From: Hyphomicrobium sp.
GTDB lineage: Bacteria > Pseudomonadota > Alphaproteobacteria > Rhizobiales > Hyphomicrobiaceae
DNA length: 64,000 bases
Assembly: GCA_030148725.1 (NCBI GenBank)
Contig: JASBSU010000012.1
Coordinates: 1 to 64,000 of the forward strand
Reading direction: 5' to 3'
Made by a program: the position numbers and the translations under genes. Positions 34,513-43,464 of the stretch are shown piece by piece. Position 1 is the stretch's first letter, and each line of letters opens with the position of its first letter. A model generated the notes under the pieces. It searched no databases and was not told the origin of the DNA. It worked only from the letters and a program-made list of their open reading frames with translations.

Positions 34513-37427
34513 GCGTTGGTGCAGCCGCAGGCCGGCTCGATGGCCCAGACTTCGGCTTGTTCATCGATCGCCAGCGCCCGCTGGCCTTCACGTTCGACGG
34601 CCGCCTCTACAGCGGTTTCGAAGGCGATGTCCTGGCCTCGGCGCTGTACTCCGGCGACCGGGTGCTTCTATCGCGTTCGTTCAAATACCACCGGCCGCGC
34701 GGTGTCCTCACGATGTCGGGGCAGGACGTCAACACGTTCGTACAGATCGGTGGCGAGCCGAACGTGCGTGCCGATCTGCATCCTGTCGCCGACGGCCTCG
34801 CCGCCCGCTCGATCAATCGGCTCGGGTCGCTCGACCACGATCTCTACGCCGGCATGGGGCTACTCGGCCGCTTTCTGCCGGTCGGCTTCTACTACAAGAC
34901 GTTCTACTGGCCGCGGGGTGTCTGGCAACACGTCTTCGAGCGTCCCATTCGCGCCATGGCCGGGCTCGGCACGCTGGATCCGGCGGCGCCTCATAAATAC
35001 TACGACAAGGCATACCTCTTCGCCGACGTCCTCGTGATAGGCGGCGGTCCCGCCGGCCTCGAAGCAGCCATCGCCGCAGCCGAAGCCGGCGCCGATACGC
35101 TGCTGATCGAGCAGCTTCCGCAGCTCGGTGGAACGCTGCTCTACGGCCGCGGCGGCGACCGGGCATCGACCAACACGCGCCGCGCCGAGTTGATCGCCCG
35201 CGCGCGTTCGACGCCGAACCTGCGCATCATGACCGATACGACTCTCACCGGGTTGTTCGGCGACAACTGGAGTTCCGCCGTTCGCGGCAACCGCTTCTTC
35301 AAGATCCGCAGCAAGCAGACGATCATCGCCACCGGCACGTTCGATCAGCCGCTGGTGTTCGCCAACAACGATCGCCCCGGCATCATGTTTGCGAGCGCGG
35401 CACAACGATTGATGCGCCTCTACGGCGTGAAGCCGGGCAAGCGCGCCGTCATCGCGACGTCGAACCGCTTCGGTTACGAGGCGGCGCTAGATCTCCTGGA
35501 CGCAGGGGTTTCCGTTGCGGCCATCGTCGATCTCAATGCTGCCGTAGACGGACCACTCGCCGATGATGTCAGGGCGCGCGGCGTGAAGATCATGCCGCAA
35601 ACGACCCTGGTCGACAGCCGTGGCCGCCGGCGCGTCTCCTCGGTTGCCGCCGCCGAAATTCGCTCCGACGGCGTCACCGCCAATGCCCGCGAATGGATCG
35701 ATTGCGATGTCGTGCTCATGAGCGTCGGCTTCGCGCCAGCTCTGAACCTCGCAAGTCATGCCGGGGCGAAAGTCGTCTACGACCCGGCGATCAACATGCA
35801 CCGCGCCGTCGACCTTCCGGCTGGCGTTTCGATGGCCGGTGCCGCAGGCGGCGTCTGGTCGCTCGCCGCGGTGATCGGCGACAGTCGTCACACCGGAGCT
35901 GTCGCTGCGGCGCGCGCCGGATTTGGCGATGCTGCGCCACGTCCGCTGCCGGTCGAAGATCCGTTGATCGGCAGCGTAACGCACCCCTATCCGATCTTCG
36001 CCGATCGGCACGGGCATGACTTCATCGACTTCGACGAGGATTTGAAGTCGAAGGACATCGTCAATACCGTCAAGGATGGCTACGACGATATTCAGCTCGT
36101 CAAGCGCTACTCCACCGCCGGCCTCGGGCCGAGCCAAGGCCGCCATGCGAACCTCAACACCATCCGCATCGTAGCGCGTGAGACGGGCCGCTCGATGGCA
36201 TCGATCGGTACGACGACGTTCCGGCCGCCCTTCGTGCCCGAGAAGTTCGCCAGCCTCGCCGGCCGTGGCTTCGAGCCCGTCCGCCACACCGCCATGCATC
36301 ACCGCCACGTTGAGCTCGGCGCGCAGATGATGGTCGCTGGTCTCTGGATGCGTCCCGCCTACTACGGTGCCAAGAGCGAAGCAAAAGCCGCCATCGAGCG
36401 GGAGGTGCGGGCCGTGCGTCAGGGTGTCGGCATGATCGACGTCTCGACGCTCGGCGGACTGGAAATCCGCGGGCCCGACGCGGCGGCCTTCATCGACCGC
36501 ATGTATACCTGGGCCTACGAGAAGCAGCCTGTCGGACGCGCCCGTTACACCCTGATGACCGACCAGACCGGCGTCGTCATCGACGATGGTGTCGCCGCGC
36601 GCCTGCATGATCGCCACTACTACGTCACGGCGACCACGGGCGCCGTCGATCAGGTCTACCGCCTGATGACCTGGTTCAATGTGCAATGGAAGATGGACGT
36701 CGACGTCGCGAACGTCACGGCGGCGTACGCGGGCATAAACCTCGCCGGCCCGCGATCCCGCGAGGTGATCGAACGGCTGGTCACCGATATCGACTTTTCA
36801 GCTTCGGCATTCCCCTACATGGCAGCGCGGGTAGGCAAGCTCGCCGGCATTCCTGTGCGCGTTCTGCGCGTCGGATTTGTCGGCGAGCTGGGTTATGAGA
36901 TCCACGTGCCGTCCGGCCACGGCGAGGCGCTCTGGGATCGCCTGATGGAAGCCGGCAAGAGCCTCGGCATCGCGCCGTTCGGCGTCGAAGCGCAGCGCAT
37001 CCTGCGCCTCGAAAAGGGCCACATCATCGTCGGTCAGGACACCGACGGCCTCACGCATCCGGCCGAGGCCAATATGGAATGGGCGCTCGCCAAGAAGAAG
37101 CCGTTCTATGTCGGAAAGCGCTCCGTCGACATCCAGATGGCGAAGGGATTGACGCGCAAGCTCGCCGGCTTCGTGCTGCTTGATCCCTCCGCGCCGTCGC
37201 CGAAGGAATGCCACCTCGTCATCCGCGACGGCGACATCGCCGGCCGCGTTACGTCGGTGACCCGCTCGCCCACATTGGGCAAGGTCATCGGACTGGCATA
37301 CGTGCCGCCCGATCTCGCCGAGCCGGGGAGCCGTTTCGAAATTCGCGTCGATGGCGGCCGCATGGTCACGGCCGAGACCGTCGCGACGCCGTTCTACGAC
37401 CCGGACAACAAGCGCCAAGAATTGTGA
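34509..37427 (+). CDS. mgdC: N-methylglutamate dehydrogenase subunit C (SoxA-type)
   Basis: A 972-residue alpha-type subunit: ferredoxin-like N terminus without cluster Cys (FTFDGRLYSGFEGD), NAD-binding VLVIGGGPAGLEAAIAAAEAG, a central VIATSNRFGYEAALDLL Rossmann part, and C-terminal GCV_T domains (VGMIDVSTLGGLEIRGPDAAAF onwards) expected to bind tetrahydrofolate. ATGA coupling to mgdB. Paralogue of the 9525-12536 protein. Confidence 0.88.
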   Translation: MSVGAAAGRLDGPDFGLFIDRQRPLAFTFDGRLYSGFEGDVLASALYSGDRVLLSRSFKYHRPRGVLTMSGQDVNTFVQIGGEPNVRADLHPVADGLAARSINRLGSLDHDLYAGMGLLGRFLPVGFYYKTFYWPRGVWQHVFERPIRAMAGLGTLDPAAPHKYYDKAYLFADVLVIGGGPAGLEAAIAAAEAGADTLLIEQLPQLGGTLLYGRGGDRASTNTRRAELIARARSTPNLRIMTDTTLTGLFGDNWSSAVRGNRFFKIRSKQTIIATGTFDQPLVFANNDRPGIMFASAAQRLMRLYGVKPGKRAVIATSNRFGYEAALDLLDAGVSVAAIVDLNAAVDGPLADDVRARGVKIMPQTTLVDSRGRRRVSSVAAAEIRSDGVTANAREWIDCDVVLMSVGFAPALNLASHAGAKVVYDPAINMHRAVDLPAGVSMAGAAGGVWSLAAVIGDSRHTGAVAAARAGFGDAAPRPLPVEDPLIGSVTHPYPIFADRHGHDFIDFDEDLKSKDIVNTVKDGYDDIQLVKRYSTAGLGPSQGRHANLNTIRIVARETGRSMASIGTTTFRPPFVPEKFASLAGRGFEPVRHTAMHHRHVELGAQMMVAGLWMRPAYYGAKSEAKAAIEREVRAVRQGVGMIDVSTLGGLEIRGPDAAAFIDRMYTWAYEKQPVGRARYTLMTDQTGVVIDDGVAARLHDRHYYVTATTGAVDQVYRLMTWFNVQWKMDVDVANVTAAYAGINLAGPRSREVIERLVTDIDFSASAFPYMAARVGKLAGIPVRVLRVGFVGELGYEIHVPSGHGEALWDRLMEAGKSLGIAPFGVEAQRILRLEKGHIIVGQDTDGLTHPAEANMEWALAKKKPFYVGKRSVDIQMAKGLTRKLAGFVLLDPSAPSPKECHLVIRDGDIAGRVTSVTRSPTLGKVIGLAYVPPDLAEPGSRFEIRVDGGRMVTAETVATPFYDPDNKRQEL

Positions 37428-37440
37428 GGAGCATCAGGCC

Positions 37441-38130
37441 ATGATCGATCCTGCCGCTTCGGCTTATCGCTCGCCGCTCTATCGCCGCTTGGCGACTGAT
37501 GGCGCAGTCTGGCGCGAGATGAACGACACCGTGGTCGCTGCCTCGGTCAGCCGGCGAGGCGCAGGCGGTGATATCCAAATCACCGATCTATCGCCGCTTC
37601 CGCGCCTCGGATTCAAGGGCCGCGGAACCATCCCGGCCATGCAGGCACGCGGGATCATCGCAGAGGCGACGCCCAACCAAGCCTTCCGGCAGGCCGATGG
37701 CGGCCTGTGTCTCGTGCTCGGTGCCGGCGAGGTGATTCTCCTCCCGAACCTCGATGGACAGGGTGAGAGGCTTGCACAACTCGAAGCCGATTGGCGCATC
37801 GAGGACGAGGAGCGGACCTATCCGCTGCGCCGTCGCGACAGCCACGCTTGGCTCGCGGTGTCCGGAAAAGCGCTCCCGGACATGTTTTCCAAGATCTGCG
37901 CTATCGACCTGCGGCCCAATAAGTTCGCCGATCTCAGCATCACCCAGACGTCGATTGCCAAGATGTCCGCGATCCTGACGCGCGCCGACGTAGGGGGCAA
38001 AACCGTTTTCCACTTGCTAGTGGATAGTGCTGCCGCCTTATACTTCTGCAATTGCCTCCTAGATGCAGCCGCCGAGTTCGGAGGCCGCCTCGTCGGATTG
38101 AATGAATTGCAGAAGTCAGAAGGCGGATGA
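37441..38130 (+). CDS. mgdD: N-methylglutamate dehydrogenase subunit D (SoxG-type)
   Basis: A 229-residue gamma-type subunit, diverged from the 12529 paralogue. Seen: SPLYRRLATDGAVWREMNDT, LGFKGRGTIPAMQARGI, and the SoxG-like tail (FHLLVDSAAALYFCNCLLDAAAEFG). GAGGAG at 37428 precedes the ATG at 37441. Its stop overlaps the start of the regulator gene. Confidence 0.83.
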   Translation: MIDPAASAYRSPLYRRLATDGAVWREMNDTVVAASVSRRGAGGDIQITDLSPLPRLGFKGRGTIPAMQARGIIAEATPNQAFRQADGGLCLVLGAGEVILLPNLDGQGERLAQLEADWRIEDEERTYPLRRRDSHAWLAVSGKALPDMFSKICAIDLRPNKFADLSITQTSIAKMSAILTRADVGGKTVFHLLVDSAAALYFCNCLLDAAAEFGGRLVGLNELQKSEGG

Positions 38131-38912
38131 AAAGCACAACCTCGCGCGCCAAGCCCGCAGCCAAAGCCCGCATCGCCGAAAGCAAGCTCGACGCGTTGAG
38201 CGCGCCCGCACGCGCCGAGGAGCCGGCAGACGAGCCCAAGGTGTCGGCCGGCCGTATTTCGCGCCACGTGCCGACCGGCAAGTCGCCGCCAGCCGACGAC
38301 CAGGACCCGCATGCGCTGCAGGGTGCCCGTGACAACATGCTTGAGGTCGCCATCGGCCGAGAGGTGCGCGCCTTCCGCAACAAGCTCGGCATCACGGCAT
38401 CCGATCTCGCGCGCGCCGCCGATCTGTCGTTGGGGATGCTCTCCAAGATCGAGAATGGCGTGACATCGGCATCGCTGACCACGCTCCAGCGCCTATCGAA
38501 AGCGCTAGGCGTGCCGGTGACATCCCTGTTCCGCCGCTTCGAGGAGCGTCGCGACGCCGTGTTCGTATCGGCCGGTCAGGGGCTATTGATCGAGCGCCGC
38601 GGCACCCGCGCTGGGCATCAGTATCAACTCCTCGGACACACCGGCGGACTGTCGGGCAGCGTCATCGTCGAGCCCTACGTCATCACGCTGACCGAGGAGT
38701 CGGACGTCTTCCCGCTGTTCCAGCACTCGGGCCACGAGCTTATCTACGTGCTCGAAGGCGAGGTCGTTTATCGCCACGCCGATAAGCTCTATCCGATGAA
38801 GCCCGGCGACAGTCTGTTCTTCGACGCCGATGCGCCTCACGGACCAGAAGAGTTGGTCAAGCTGCCGATCCGTTTTCTGTCGGTGATCAGCTATTCGCGT
38901 GAGCTTCCATAG
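38127..38912 (+). CDS. XRE-cupin transcriptional regulator (PuuR-like)
   Basis: A 261-residue regulator: a disordered Ala/Lys-rich N terminus (1-65), an XRE helix-turn-helix (about 75-130, FRNKLGITASDLARAADLSLGMLSKIENG) and a C-terminal cupin (about 190-255, HSGHELIYVLEGEVVYRH). This architecture is that of PuuR, the repressor of the gamma-glutamyl putrescine pathway. The 4-bp overlap with mgdD makes it the terminal gene of the operon and suggests autoregulation. Confidence 0.92.
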   Translation: MKSTTSRAKPAAKARIAESKLDALSAPARAEEPADEPKVSAGRISRHVPTGKSPPADDQDPHALQGARDNMLEVAIGREVRAFRNKLGITASDLARAADLSLGMLSKIENGVTSASLTTLQRLSKALGVPVTSLFRRFEERRDAVFVSAGQGLLIERRGTRAGHQYQLLGHTGGLSGSVIVEPYVITLTEESDVFPLFQHSGHELIYVLEGEVVYRHADKLYPMKPGDSLFFDADAPHGPEELVKLPIRFLSVISYSRELP

Positions 38913-38977
38913 CGAAGGCGTCTGACGATAGGTGGTCTGACGAGACAGCTTGCAATTTTGTCTGTTCAGGAATAGGT

Positions 38978-38994
38978 GTTTCCCCCGGGGAAAC
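38978..38994. promoter_or_regulatory. 17-bp perfect palindrome before the amidotransferase gene
   Basis: GTTTCCCC-C-GGGGAAAC ends 17 bases before the ATG at 39012. It could be an operator or a translation-controlling hairpin. It overlaps the expected ribosome-binding area only partly. No second copy was noticed elsewhere in the window. Confidence 0.5.
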
Positions 38995-39011
38995 AAGCAA
39001 CCTGAGCCGGA

Positions 39012-39743
39012 ATGTCACCGCGCATCGCTATCTTCCAGCACTCGCCCGATTGTCACCCCGGCACTTTTGCTGGGCACTTCGCTGCGGACGGAATCGCGCC
39101 GACGGTCGTGAAGCTCGATGAAGGCAAGCCGATTCCCGATCTCGGCGCTTTCGATATCCTGATGGTCATGGGCGGTCCCATGAACGTCTGGGAGGAGGAC
39201 CGGTTTCCCTGGCTCAAGGACGAGAAGGCGGCCATCCGCGAGTGGGTGATCGAGCGCGACAAGCCGTTTCTCGGCATCTGCCTTGGCCACCAGTTGCTTG
39301 CTGAAGCGCTGGGCGGAGAGGTCGGTCCAGCGCCACGAGGCGAGATCAACCTGCTCGACATCGCTCTCAGCGAGGATGGCCAGCGCAACCCGCTCTACGC
39401 CGGTTTCGGCAAAAAGAAGCGCGGCCTGCAGTGGCACGGCGCTGAGGTGAAGGCGCTTCCGCCCGGCGGTCTCGTCCTGGCTTCGAGCTCTGACTGCCCC
39501 ATCGCGGCCTTCGCGTATGGGGCATCGGCCTTCGGACTGCAGTATCACGTCGAAGCAACGGAACAGTCCGTTGTCGACTGGTCGGGCCCCAGCCAGGAAA
39601 TGCTCGATCGACTGCATCCACCTGGCTTCTCAGGGACGCTGCGAACACGCGTTAGCGAAGGGTTCTCCGAGCTTCTCGGCAATTCCCGGCGCGTCTACGA
39701 CAACTTCATGCAGGTCGCGATCGAGCGCATGGTCTACGCCTGA
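39012..39743 (+). CDS. Class I glutamine amidotransferase-like protein
   Basis: A 243-residue stand-alone class I amidotransferase (GMP-synthase glutaminase type): Cys nucleophile in LGICLGHQLLAEALGG, His in LQYHVEATEQS. Such proteins may hydrolyse gamma-glutamyl bonds. Located 99 bp after the XRE-cupin regulator; in the Puu pathway a gamma-glutamyl hydrolase (PuuD) of the same fold is linked with PuuR, so a gamma-glutamylmethylamide-related role is conceivable but unproven. Its last 10 bp overlap the convergent monooxygenase gene. Confidence 0.88.
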   Translation: MSPRIAIFQHSPDCHPGTFAGHFAADGIAPTVVKLDEGKPIPDLGAFDILMVMGGPMNVWEEDRFPWLKDEKAAIREWVIERDKPFLGICLGHQLLAEALGGEVGPAPRGEINLLDIALSEDGQRNPLYAGFGKKKRGLQWHGAEVKALPPGGLVLASSSDCPIAAFAYGASAFGLQYHVEATEQSVVDWSGPSQEMLDRLHPPGFSGTLRTRVSEGFSELLGNSRRVYDNFMQVAIERMVYA

Positions 39744-40984
39744 TCGGCCGTCCAGCCATACAGCCAATCGTAACGCGCCATCAGCCGCTGCGGCGGCGTA
39801 TGTCGCAAAACGAAATTGCGTGCCCTCGCGGCCGCTCCCGACAGATGGTAGATCGAGCCGTTGCGCTGTGAAGCGCGCGCAACGGCGCTGACCCGCGGAC
39901 GCCGCAGTCCGGCATAGCTAAGCAGCGCCGACGCCACATCTTCCGGCCGCGCCGCTAGTCTATCCGCAACCACCATGGCGTCCTCGAGAGCCATCACGGC
40001 GCCTTGTGCGAAAAACGGCAGGACGGGATGCGCCGCATCGCCAAGCAGCGCGATAGGCCCACGAGTCCATTCTTGCGGCGTCGGCAACGTATGCAACGCC
40101 CAGCGTTTCCATGACGGTGCTGCGAGGATCAGCGCCTGCAACGGTGCGGCGCATTGGGGCATGTTCTGCTGGATCCAGAAGGGCGGCACCGGCGCGCTCC
40201 AGTCCGAACTCTGGTGCTGGTCGCCGAGCACCACGACCATGGCGAGTTCACGTCCGCCGCAGATCGGATAGTGTACGACATGAGCATCCGCGAACAGCCA
40301 GATCGTCGTCTCGTTGCGTTGGAAGTCGGCCGGCAAGTCCGCGATCGGGATCACGCTGCGTGCCGCGCTCTTGCCGCTGAACTGCGGCTTGGCAGGATCG
40401 AAGAGCATACCGCGCAGCTTCGACCACACACCGTCCGCGCCGATCAGCGCCCTCCCGGACCAGGCTACGCCGGTCGCATCCGCGACGCCGACCAGCCCGT
40501 CTGCATAGGCGACCTCCGACACGTCGAAATCGAACGACACCGCGATCAGGGGCTCCGACCGTACCGCTTGCGCCAGTGCCTCATGCAAGTCGCGCCGGTG
40601 CGCCACCCAGTATGGAGCGCCGTGCCGTTCCGCCATCCAGCGGCCGAGCGGCATCCGGGCGAGCTCGATGCCACTGCGCCCGTCACGCACGCTGAGAGCT
40701 TCCGGCTCGCCGACGTGTGGGCGCAAGGCCTCGGCGACGCCAAGCTCGCGCAGAATGCGTGTTCCGTTAGGTCCGATCTGGATGCCGGCGCCGTCCTCGC
40801 TGAACGCCCCGCGGCGCTCGAGCACATGCGAAGGGATGCCGCGTCGCGCCAGCGCCAGCGCCGCTGCAAGGCCGCCGATCCCGCCGCCGGCTATGAGCAC
40901 CGGACCTGATTTGGAATCGCGGCAACGCCCGATCGCCGCCGCAGCGTTCTCATTCGCCAGCGGATCGAGCAGCGGCAGGCTCAT
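39734..40984 (-). CDS. FAD-dependent aromatic-type monooxygenase
   Basis: A 416-residue group A flavin monooxygenase (salicylate-hydroxylase-like): FAD motif [38 protein letters not shown], the NAD(P)H-related GADGVWSKLR, and IALLGDAAHPVLPFFAQGAVMALEDA. Hydroxylates an unknown, probably ring-containing, substrate. I begin at MSLPLLDP (40984), since the longer frame covers the downstream-oriented zinc-finger gene. Both lie in one minus-strand unit. Confidence 0.88.
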   Translation of the reverse strand: MSLPLLDPLANENAAAAIGRCRDSKSGPVLIAGGGIGGLAAALALARRGIPSHVLERRGAFSEDGAGIQIGPNGTRILRELGVAEALRPHVGEPEALSVRDGRSGIELARMPLGRWMAERHGAPYWVAHRRDLHEALAQAVRSEPLIAVSFDFDVSEVAYADGLVGVADATGVAWSGRALIGADGVWSKLRGMLFDPAKPQFSGKSAARSVIPIADLPADFQRNETTIWLFADAHVVHYPICGGRELAMVVVLGDQHQSSDWSAPVPPFWIQQNMPQCAAPLQALILAAPSWKRWALHTLPTPQEWTRGPIALLGDAAHPVLPFFAQGAVMALEDAMVVADRLAARPEDVASALLSYAGLRRPRVSAVARASQRNGSIYHLSGAAARARNFVLRHTPPQRLMARYDWLYGWTADQA

Positions 40985-41012
40985 GGATGTCGATTGTCTG
41001 CGGAGCGCCGTT

Positions 41013-41264
41013 TTAGGCAGCTTCCTCGGCAAGAATGACGATCGAGCCCGGCGGATCGCTCTCGTCGGCCGAAAGTCGCGGATCGTAGATGTAGAGCGTC
41101 GAGCAGTAAGGGCAGAGGATCTGACCGTCGTCACCCATGTCGAGATAAACATGCGGGTGATCGAACGGCGGGCGCGCTCCCATGCAGTTCAGCTCGCGCA
41201 CGCCGACGAAGATCTTCTCGACGCCCTGATCGTTGGCGAGATGGGGGACGGGGCTGGAGGCCAT
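41013..41264 (-). CDS. zf-CHCC zinc-finger protein (NDUFS6-like)
   Basis: An 83-residue protein with a zf-CHCC domain: MGARPPFDHPHVYLDMGDDG then LCPYCSTLYIYD. The Cys-His-Cys-Cys pattern predicts one bound zinc. In mitochondria the homologous subunit belongs to complex I; the bacterial role is not settled. It is 28 bp upstream of the monooxygenase. Confidence 0.9.
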   Translation of the reverse strand: MASSPVPHLANDQGVEKIFVGVRELNCMGARPPFDHPHVYLDMGDDGQILCPYCSTLYIYDPRLSADESDPPGSIVILAEEAA

Positions 41265-41385
41265 TGATTTGCCCTGCAGTTCTTGATGATGCGGCCCCGA
41301 CCATAGCGCCGCCGGATGGCAAATGGTAGGGGTGCCTTAGAGCCCGCGTTGCGACCTATTTGGCGCGCATCGAGAGAGGTCGACT

Positions 41386-42138
41386 GTGCAGAAGTTCAGC
41401 TCTGACGGCGTCGAGATCGCATACCTGGATGAAGGCAGCGGCGTCCCCGTGCTGCTCATCCACGGATTTGCCTCCAACGTCGCAACGAATTGGATCGATA
41501 CCGGCTGGTTCAACACGCTGACCGACGCCGGGTATCGGGTCATCGCCTACGATAACCGCGGCCACGGTCATAGCGCCAAGCTCTATGACCTCGAGGCATA
41601 CGGCGCGCCGATTATGGCGGAGGATGCGCGCCGGCTGCTGGATCACCTCGGCATCGAAAGCGCGCATGTGATCGGCTACTCGATGGGCGCTCGGATCGCC
41701 GCGTTTCTCGCCATCGCGCACCCAAGGCGCGTCAAGAGCCTCGTGTTCGGTGGTCTCGGCGTGAATATGGTGCGTGGCGTTGCCGGCACCGGCCCCGTCG
41801 CTCACGCGCTGGAGGCCGCCTCGATCGACGACGTGACGAACGCCACCGCCCGCACCTTCCGCACCTTCGCCGAGCAGACGAAAAGCGATCTCAAGGCGCT
41901 CGCAGCGTGCATCCGGTCCTCCCGCGCACCGATCACCGCCGAAGCGCTGGCGACGCTCAGTTGTCCGGTGCTGGTGGTCGTCGGGGAGCGCGATGTGATC
42001 GGGGGCTCGCCGCAGGGTCTTGCTGCGCTGATCCCCGGTGCCCGCGCGGTTGCACTTCCTGGGCGCGACCACATGAAGGCTGTGGGCGACCGAGGCTTCA
42101 AGCAAGCGGTTTTGGATTTTCTGGCCGAGCCGGCCTAG
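41386..42138 (+). CDS. Alpha/beta-fold hydrolase
   Basis: A 250-residue alpha/beta hydrolase: oxyanion segment VLLIHGFASNVATNW, GHGHSAK, nucleophile elbow GYSMGAR, and catalytic His in GRDHMKAVGD. Starts with GTG preceded by AGAGAGG. An esterase, lactonase or haloalkane-type activity cannot be chosen from sequence. Confidence 0.88.
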   Translation: MQKFSSDGVEIAYLDEGSGVPVLLIHGFASNVATNWIDTGWFNTLTDAGYRVIAYDNRGHGHSAKLYDLEAYGAPIMAEDARRLLDHLGIESAHVIGYSMGARIAAFLAIAHPRRVKSLVFGGLGVNMVRGVAGTGPVAHALEAASIDDVTNATARTFRTFAEQTKSDLKALAACIRSSRAPITAEALATLSCPVLVVVGERDVIGGSPQGLAALIPGARAVALPGRDHMKAVGDRGFKQAVLDFLAEPA

Positions 42139-42577
42139 CGGCGGCCGCTGAACTGGCGAGCCTATCGCCGTTGCGCCCCGTGCCCGTATGCATACGAGGC
42201 CCCGGCGATCAGCACCGGAATCTCGAAAGACAAACGCGGGGTTGCCATGAGACGCGGCGGCCGATCAATGCCGGGGCCAAGACGCAATACACACCCAGGA
42301 GTGCAGCACATACGCATTACGGATTGGCCGCTGCCTGAGGGCCTGGATCGCTCCAGACCCGTAATTATTAACAAGCCAATGGTGACAGGTCTGCATACGG
42401 AATCGATTTTGCGACATTCCAGCTGTGGATAACTCGGGGCGTGCCATTGTCTTGCCGCGGCTTTCACGCCCTCGCCGCCGCTGAGTCGCAAACGCGCCGG
42501 AAAGAGCTGGCTCTATCGGACCCGGGAAAGATGGCGAATTCATCGTCCGTTAGGGTTACCGCGGTTAGCGTTCCGAT
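42139..42577. other. 439-bp gap without a credible gene
   Basis: No credible coding region or RNA gene is seen. It contains an AT-rich patch (42361-42390) and one exact DnaA-box match, TTATCCACA on the minus strand (42424-42432). A single box without a cluster or dnaA/hemE nearby is not evidence of an origin. The right end is the leader of the extensin-like gene. Confidence 0.5.
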
Positions 42578-43249
42578 ATGCCATCCGTCCCGTTTCGCGT
42601 TGTTTTTGGCATCCTTTTGCCTGTGCTGCTCGCCGGATGCGGGGGCACGGGACAGTCGTTCATTGCCAAAAACGAGCCCTGGCGATCCAACGAGGAGAGG
42701 GCCTGCCTGGCTTCCGGCGTGGTTCGCGAGGGGCCGTTCATCAAGACCAAGCTGTCCCTCGGCGGTCCGAGCGTATGCGGCGCCGAGCAGCCCTTCGAAA
42801 TGGGCGCCGCCGACAACGGCCGCGTGACGCTCTCCCCCGTCGCCTATCTGCGTTGCCCGATGATCCCCCAGGTCAACCGCTGGGTAGTCAATACCATCGG
42901 GCCCGCCGCTCAGAGGATCTACGGCGTGCCCCTGGTCGAGCTGAAGGTTGCCGGCTCTTACGCCTGCCGCCCGATCAACCACACCAGCGGCGAATACCTG
43001 TCCGAGCACGGCCACGCCAACGCGCTCGACATCTCGGGTTTCGTGCTCGCCGATGGGCGCCGCATCACCGTGAAGGGTGGCTGGAACGGCGACTACAGGG
43101 ACCGGGCGTTTCTACGCGCCGTCCACGATGGCGCCTGTCACGAGTTCACCACCGTGCTCGGGCCCGAATATAACGCGCTGCACCGCGACCATTTTCACGT
43201 CGATTTGGCGCGACGCGGGCCCGACGGTCTGAAGACCGTCTGCAAATAG
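42578..43249 (+). CDS. Extensin-like lipoprotein (putative peptidoglycan hydrolase fold)
   Basis: A 223-residue exported lipoprotein: signal with lipobox LLAGC (Cys21) and a C-terminal extensin_C-type domain with HGHANALDISGF and HRDHFHVDLARRG, the His/Asp pattern of LAS-type metallopeptidases. Widespread in rhizobia; likely cell-wall related. Confidence 0.88.
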   Translation: MPSVPFRVVFGILLPVLLAGCGGTGQSFIAKNEPWRSNEERACLASGVVREGPFIKTKLSLGGPSVCGAEQPFEMGAADNGRVTLSPVAYLRCPMIPQVNRWVVNTIGPAAQRIYGVPLVELKVAGSYACRPINHTSGEYLSEHGHANALDISGFVLADGRRITVKGGWNGDYRDRAFLRAVHDGACHEFTTVLGPEYNALHRDHFHVDLARRGPDGLKTVCK

Positions 43250-43289
43250 ACGCCCTCAACTCCCGAGGCTTTCGACCCAGCTCAGCAGC

Positions 43290-43427
43290 TCAATCTTCTT
43301 CGTCGCTGCAGTCGACGGGGAATTCCATATCGGATTCCCAGCAGACGAAATCCGTTTGCAGACGCTGCGCCACGGGAGGCGTCGACAATCCGATTGCAAC
43401 GAGGATGGCGAGCACTGCATTGCGCAT
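43290..43427 (-). CDS. 45-residue secreted small protein
   Basis: A short open frame: MRNAVLAILVAIGLSTPPVA (signal peptide) then a 25-residue acidic mature part with two Cys (CWESDMEFPVDC) and tail SDEED. AGGAGG lies exactly 5 bases before its ATG (plus-strand 43433-43438), which strongly supports translation. It stands alone between the extensin-like gene and the 43465 gene. No homologue known to me. Confidence 0.7.
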   Translation of the reverse strand: MRNAVLAILVAIGLSTPPVAQRLQTDFVCWESDMEFPVDCSDEED

Positions 43428-43464
43428 GTGAACCTCCTGCCGAGAGGCCCCACGCTAGCGCAAG

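Noticed and set aside
42424-42432. Exact DnaA box (TTATCCACA)
   Set aside because: A single 9-mer with no second box, AT-rich unwinding element of size, or origin-linked genes nearby; not enough for an origin call.
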